From Robertmurraya massiliosenegalensis JC6 (GTDB taxonomy: Bacteria; Bacillota; Bacilli; Bacillales; Cytobacillaceae): a stretch of DNA of 64,000 nucleotides. Every line of letters starts with the position of its first letter. Position 1 is the stretch's first letter. Location of the stretch: assembly GCF_000311725.1 (NCBI RefSeq), contig NZ_HE978515.1:339310-403309 (forward strand), written 5' to 3'. The notes below the pieces were generated by a model. The model had not been told where the DNA came from, did no database searches, and worked only from the letters and a program-made list of their open reading frames with translations. Shown one piece after another: positions 61,346-64,000 of this stretch. The position numbers and the translations under genes were made by a program.

Positions 61346-61570
61346 TTATTTTTTCATGTGCCCCATACATGTCACGATTGATAATCCGAAACCAACCATA
61401 ATAAACATTCCGACCATCGAAATTAAGACAAAGGGAATCATGTTTGAAGAAAGAATCAACATGATTTGATTGGATAAATATAATTTATAAATGACGAGGC
61501 TAAAGGAAACCAAAATGACACCTTGCAACTCATTTGCTATTTGCCAATTATTTATTGAATTTTTCATCAT
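61346..61570 (-). pseudogene. Truncated TIGR03943/YcgQ-like membrane protein (N-terminal fragment)
   Basis: A 74-residue frame with two helices (about 18-33 and 43-66) that resembles the first 70 residues of the putative permease subunit TIGR03943, usually about 270 residues and encoded beside a DUF318 permease. It stops after CMGHMKK, near where the family has a His-rich loop. The Zur box of yciC lies just 53 bases beyond, so the missing part was probably deleted. The start overlaps the ribosome site region of the permease fragment stop (5 bases apart). Confidence 0.6.
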
Positions 61571-61575
61571 ATTTC

Positions 61576-61869
61576 CTAAACTCCCTCTACTTGTAGTATT
61601 CTTGCCAGTAACGAGAACATCAAAACAATCATAAAAACGGCAAGAATAAAAACAAGAACAAATTTCAATTTAAAGCTAGAGAGCATTACCAGTGTATTCT
61701 TTAAATCGATGATTGGCCCAAATACGAGAAAAGCCAATATCGATTCAGGTCGAACAATTTGCTCAAAGGATGCTGCAACAAATGCATCGGCCTCAGAACA
61801 AAGAGAAAGAATGAAAGCTAGTCCCATCATAAATGTTGTACCATTAAGTGAATTTTGAGCTGTCGCCAT
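61576..61869 (-). pseudogene. C-terminal fragment of a DUF318/YcgR-like permease
   Basis: About 97 residues with LAFILSLCSEADAFVAASFEQ and FLVFGPIIDLKNTLVMLSSFK, the hallmark C-terminal third of the predicted permease family (YraQ/YcgR, about 300 residues). The same frame remains open backwards into the 3' end of cobW (RFLLSSTVLMATAQNS), with no start codon of its own family type. The N-terminal two thirds are missing. This is best explained by a deletion joining cobW and permease sequence. Confidence 0.7.
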
Positions 61870-61879
61870 TAAAACCGTA

Positions 61880-62626
61880 CTACTTAATAAGAATCTGATT
61901 AATGTCCGTTCTTGCTATTTTTAAATTTGCCAGTTTGAGTTTCACTGCCTTTATTTCTCTATGTTGAATCGGCTCAAGCTGTGTCTTTCTTTGCAAATCT
62001 ATCGTGTAAGAACTTTTCTGTATAATTTCATCTGTGCAATCTCCATAGGTTGATTTACTTATCATCTCAGCAGAATTTAACTTCCTGACAAGCTTTTGAA
62101 CTTTTTCTAATTGCTCATTTTTTTCTAGTAAATCTATTTTATTCAAAACTATATGTGAAGCATGAACAATTTGTTGTTTTTGCAAGTTCCTAACTTCCTT
62201 AGAACTTGAATATATACTTAAATAATCTTGTAGCATGGAAGCATCAGCCAAACACACGGATGATTGTAATTGAAAATTTTGCGAAAAAGGAGATTGCGCA
62301 AAAATTTCGTGAATCTCAGAAGGATTGGCTACTCCAGTCCCCTCAATAATGGCAATATCTGCTTCCTTACGCTTAAATAAATTTGTCAGTTCTGCCATAA
62401 CCATTTTTAAATCCTCTTGAATGGAACAGCAAATGCATCCATTTAATAATTCAAAAAAATTTCCTTCTGAGAACAAGTGCCTTTCCAAATTGGCCTGGCC
62501 TAGTTCATTTAGCACGACAGCAACTTTTAGATCATTTTCTCTTAGTTTTTTAATTAATTTGAGCATGAGTGTTGTTTTTCCACTGCCTAAAAAGCCATTA
62601 ATCAGAAAAACGGGCATTTTACTCAT
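61880..62626 (-). CDS. CobW/COG0523 GTPase, C-terminally shortened zinc metallochaperone
   Basis: A 248-residue G3E-family GTPase. P-loop GFLGSGKTTLM (near 10), the metal-binding CxCC in NGCICCSIQEDL (near 66), the Walker B-like IEGTG and the guanine-specificity NKID are all intact. The usual CobW C-terminal domain (about 90 residues) is only begun (KAVKLKLANLKIARTD) before the stop. It may be a functional G domain or a decaying gene. A Zur box about 55 bases upstream supports a zinc-allocation role. The ATG at 62626 follows AAGGAGGG. Confidence 0.8.
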   Translation of the reverse strand: MSKMPVFLINGFLGSGKTTLMLKLIKKLRENDLKVAVVLNELGQANLERHLFSEGNFFELLNGCICCSIQEDLKMVMAELTNLFKRKEADIAIIEGTGVANPSEIHEIFAQSPFSQNFQLQSSVCLADASMLQDYLSIYSSSKEVRNLQKQQIVHASHIVLNKIDLLEKNEQLEKVQKLVRKLNSAEMISKSTYGDCTDEIIQKSSYTIDLQRKTQLEPIQHREIKAVKLKLANLKIARTDINQILIK

Positions 62627-62679
62627 CAATCATCCCTCCTTAAAAAATCTTACGTATACTAGTAGATTCATTAAGTGAT

Positions 62680-62698
62680 AATCGTAATTATTACGGTT
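62680..62698. promoter_or_regulatory. Zur box upstream of cobW
   Basis: AATCGTAATTATTACGGTT matches the Zur consensus with one arm mismatch. It lies 54 bases upstream of the cobW start. Confidence 0.88.
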
Positions 62699-62750
62699 AT
62701 TTAAAAATATTTAGGAATGATTTTGAATCTAGTGGCTTTACAGATATTAA

Positions 62751-62816
62751 AAACATACTAAGATTAGTGGGTACGGTCATCGACGGATGACTTTGCCCAC
62801 TAATCTTAGTATGTTT
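62751..62816. repeat. Perfect 21-bp inverted repeat with a nested hairpin
   Basis: Arms 62751-62771 and 62796-62816 (core ACTAAGATTAGTGGG and its complement) are perfectly complementary over 21 bases. The 24-base loop contains a second stem, GTCATC/GATGAC. No gene ends here on either strand, so it is not a simple terminator. It directly adjoins repeat copy 4. Confidence 0.85.
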
Positions 62817-63027
62817 GGTTTGTCTAAATTTCTACTATAAGACCCTATTTGCTCCAACCATTGAGATTCGTCTAAAACGTGGACATAAAAAAATCAGATT
62901 TAGTTTATCTCTACCCTTAAGCGGAATTTTTCCTGTTATTTTTTTATACCGCTCCTCCAATTGCGAGGGAATTGATACACTCCAAACTGGAATCAAAAAG
63001 TAGTAAACATCGACTTTTTTCCCCAGC
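62817..63027 (-). repeat. Dispersed intergenic repeat, copy 4 (type A, internally deleted)
   Basis: Inverted relative to copy 1. It opens GTTTGTCTAAATTTCTACTA then TAAGACCCTATTTGCTCCAACCA, keeps one core unit (TTAAGCGGAATTTTTCCTG near 62918) and ends with ATACACTCCAAACTGGAATC, then CAAAAAGTAG, both matching the flanks of copy 1. Three of the four core units are missing. With the Zur box and the inverted repeat it fills the 410-bp cobW-ypcP gap, which contains no credible gene. Confidence 0.78.
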
Positions 63028-63036
63028 CTCTCTTTA

Positions 63037-63903
63037 TTAACTAATAATCTTATCTAATCCTTTAAACTCAAGTTCTTCAAACATCGTTAACGCTTTGTTT
63101 TTATCTATTTTCAGTTCGGAATGTTCTAAGTTGTACTCAATTGGTACTTGATTGTGTATTTTCGCTAAAACCCTCGATAGTTCTAGACTCTTTAAATCTT
63201 TCTCAATTTTCGTCTTTTGCCCTTTTGTTAATTTATCTAGATTCTCTAGTAATCCATCAATGGAATTGAATTCTTTGATTAACTTAAGCGCCGTTTTTTC
63301 TCCAATCCCCATTACTCCTGGATAATTATCTGATGAATCCCCCATTAACGCCTTTACATCGCTAAATTGGCTTGGGAAGATCCCATAATCTTCAACAAAC
63401 TTATCTACTGTAAAGACATCATAATTACCGATCCCCTTCTTCAATATCGCGACAGAGGTATTATGATTGATGATTTGGAGCAAATCCTTATCACCAGTTA
63501 CAACGGTAATTTTCGTATCATTGCTTAATTCATCTACGATTGTACCGATACAGTCATCTGCTTCATATCCTTTAATCCCCACATTTGGGATATCCAATGA
63601 AGACACCAATTCCTTTACTAAACTGAACTGAGGTAAAAGTTCTATTGGAGCCTCAGAACGATTTGCCTTATAATCTGGAAAAAGTTTGGCTCTATGGGTT
63701 GGCCCTTCCATATCCCAACAACAAATAATATGAGTAGGGTTAAATTGATCCTTTGCAGCAAATAAGTGCTTTACGAATCCAAAAAGGGCATTCGTTGGGG
63801 TCCCTTTACTATTTATCATAAAATAATTGTTTACAGCAGTCGCATAAAATGAACGAAATAAGAGTGCCATCCCGTCTACTAACATTAAATGTTTATTCGT
63901 CAA
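63037..63903 (-). CDS. ypcP: 5'-3' exonuclease (flap nuclease) YpcP/ExoR-like
   Basis: A 288-residue stand-alone PolA-type 5'-nuclease. The acidic metal-binding residues are in LMLVDGMALLFRSF (N-terminus), CWDMEGPTHRAKLFPDYKANR, YEADDCIGTI, VTGDKDLLQ and GDSSDNYPGVMGIGEKTA, which also forms the helix-hairpin-helix. It should remove RNA primers or flaps together with Pol I. The start is TTG after AGGGGAG. In B. subtilis ypcP lies beside sspL. Here the Zur block and a repeat copy separate them. Confidence 0.92.
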   Translation of the reverse strand: MTNKHLMLVDGMALLFRSFYATAVNNYFMINSKGTPTNALFGFVKHLFAAKDQFNPTHIICCWDMEGPTHRAKLFPDYKANRSEAPIELLPQFSLVKELVSSLDIPNVGIKGYEADDCIGTIVDELSNDTKITVVTGDKDLLQIINHNTSVAILKKGIGNYDVFTVDKFVEDYGIFPSQFSDVKALMGDSSDNYPGVMGIGEKTALKLIKEFNSIDGLLENLDKLTKGQKTKIEKDLKSLELSRVLAKIHNQVPIEYNLEHSELKIDKNKALTMFEELEFKGLDKIIS

Positions 63904-64000
63904 AATTCTAACTCCCCTTTATAAATAAACTCATTGTAGTAAGCAAATAAGGTTAATTATACTACATGACAAATATTAATGTGACTTAAATATCACAAGA

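Noticed and set aside
1..64000. CRISPR arrays, tRNA or rRNA genes, prophage
   Set aside because: No regularly spaced direct repeats, cloverleaf-type sequences, rRNA segments or phage structural genes were seen on either strand.

Overview
This is one AT-rich chromosomal segment of an endospore-forming Firmicute of the family Bacillaceae. The evidence is spore genes (sspL, a YjcZ-type small protein), Bacillus-type Shine-Dalgarno sites with many TTG and GTG starts, a SinR-type regulator, and long collinearity with the Bacillus subtilis yod and yp regions. The genus cannot be fixed from sequence reading alone. No tRNA, rRNA, CRISPR array, prophage or intact insertion sequence was seen.

Layout. 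0-9.4 kb: yodN, yozE and yokU, then the lysine 2,3-aminomutase locus (kamA, a sigma-54 activator, ablB), an aldehyde dehydrogenase and an FAD protein. kamA has a textbook -24/-12 promoter with a palindrome about 86 bp upstream that recurs upstream of the activator gene. 9.5-22.6 kb: YjcZ-type peptide, msrAB, ypmSRQ, a histidine kinase, a DegV protein, sinR, tatAC, ilvA, dfrA, thyA and a PPEP/ATLF-like metallopeptidase. 22.6-33.8 kb: an accessory Ter (tellurite/envelope-stress) island of two minus-strand operons. One is yceG-telA-terD-terD. The other is terD-terC-aldolase-PRTase-StiP-HAD. Each is preceded by a near-consensus SigW-type ECF promoter (TGAAAC N16-17 CGTA). 33.9-46.9 kb: ypjP, aminotransferase, ypiP, brxA, deacetylase, ypgR, an ABC-F gene with a broken frame, a second DegV protein, fhs, metA, AIM24 and DUF3892. 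47-54 kb: manganese homeostasis (mntR, mntABCD with a MntR-like box) with topB between. 54-60 kb: HD-GYP protein, cold-shock gene with long leader, ypeQ, ypeP, ypdP under a preQ1-I riboswitch, ypdQ, EamA exporter, YuiD-like protein and sspL. 60-62.7 kb: a decaying zinc-limitation (Zur) locus with zinc-free ribosomal protein S14, a yciC pseudogene, truncated permease genes, a truncated CobW GTPase and two Zur boxes. The window ends with ypcP.

Four copies of a 0.2-0.5 kb intergenic repeat built from GGAAAATTTTCC-like palindromes lie at 9.9, 20.1, 47.2 and 62.8 kb. They fall into two types by their outer flanks and explain most of the long gene-free stretches.

Backbone and insertions. From memory of B. 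subtilis, thyB-ypjP, metA-cspD-ypeQ-ypeP-ypdP-ypdQ-sspL and ypcP form one conserved backbone. The Ter island, the mnt/topB block and the Zur block look like lineage-specific insertions into it.
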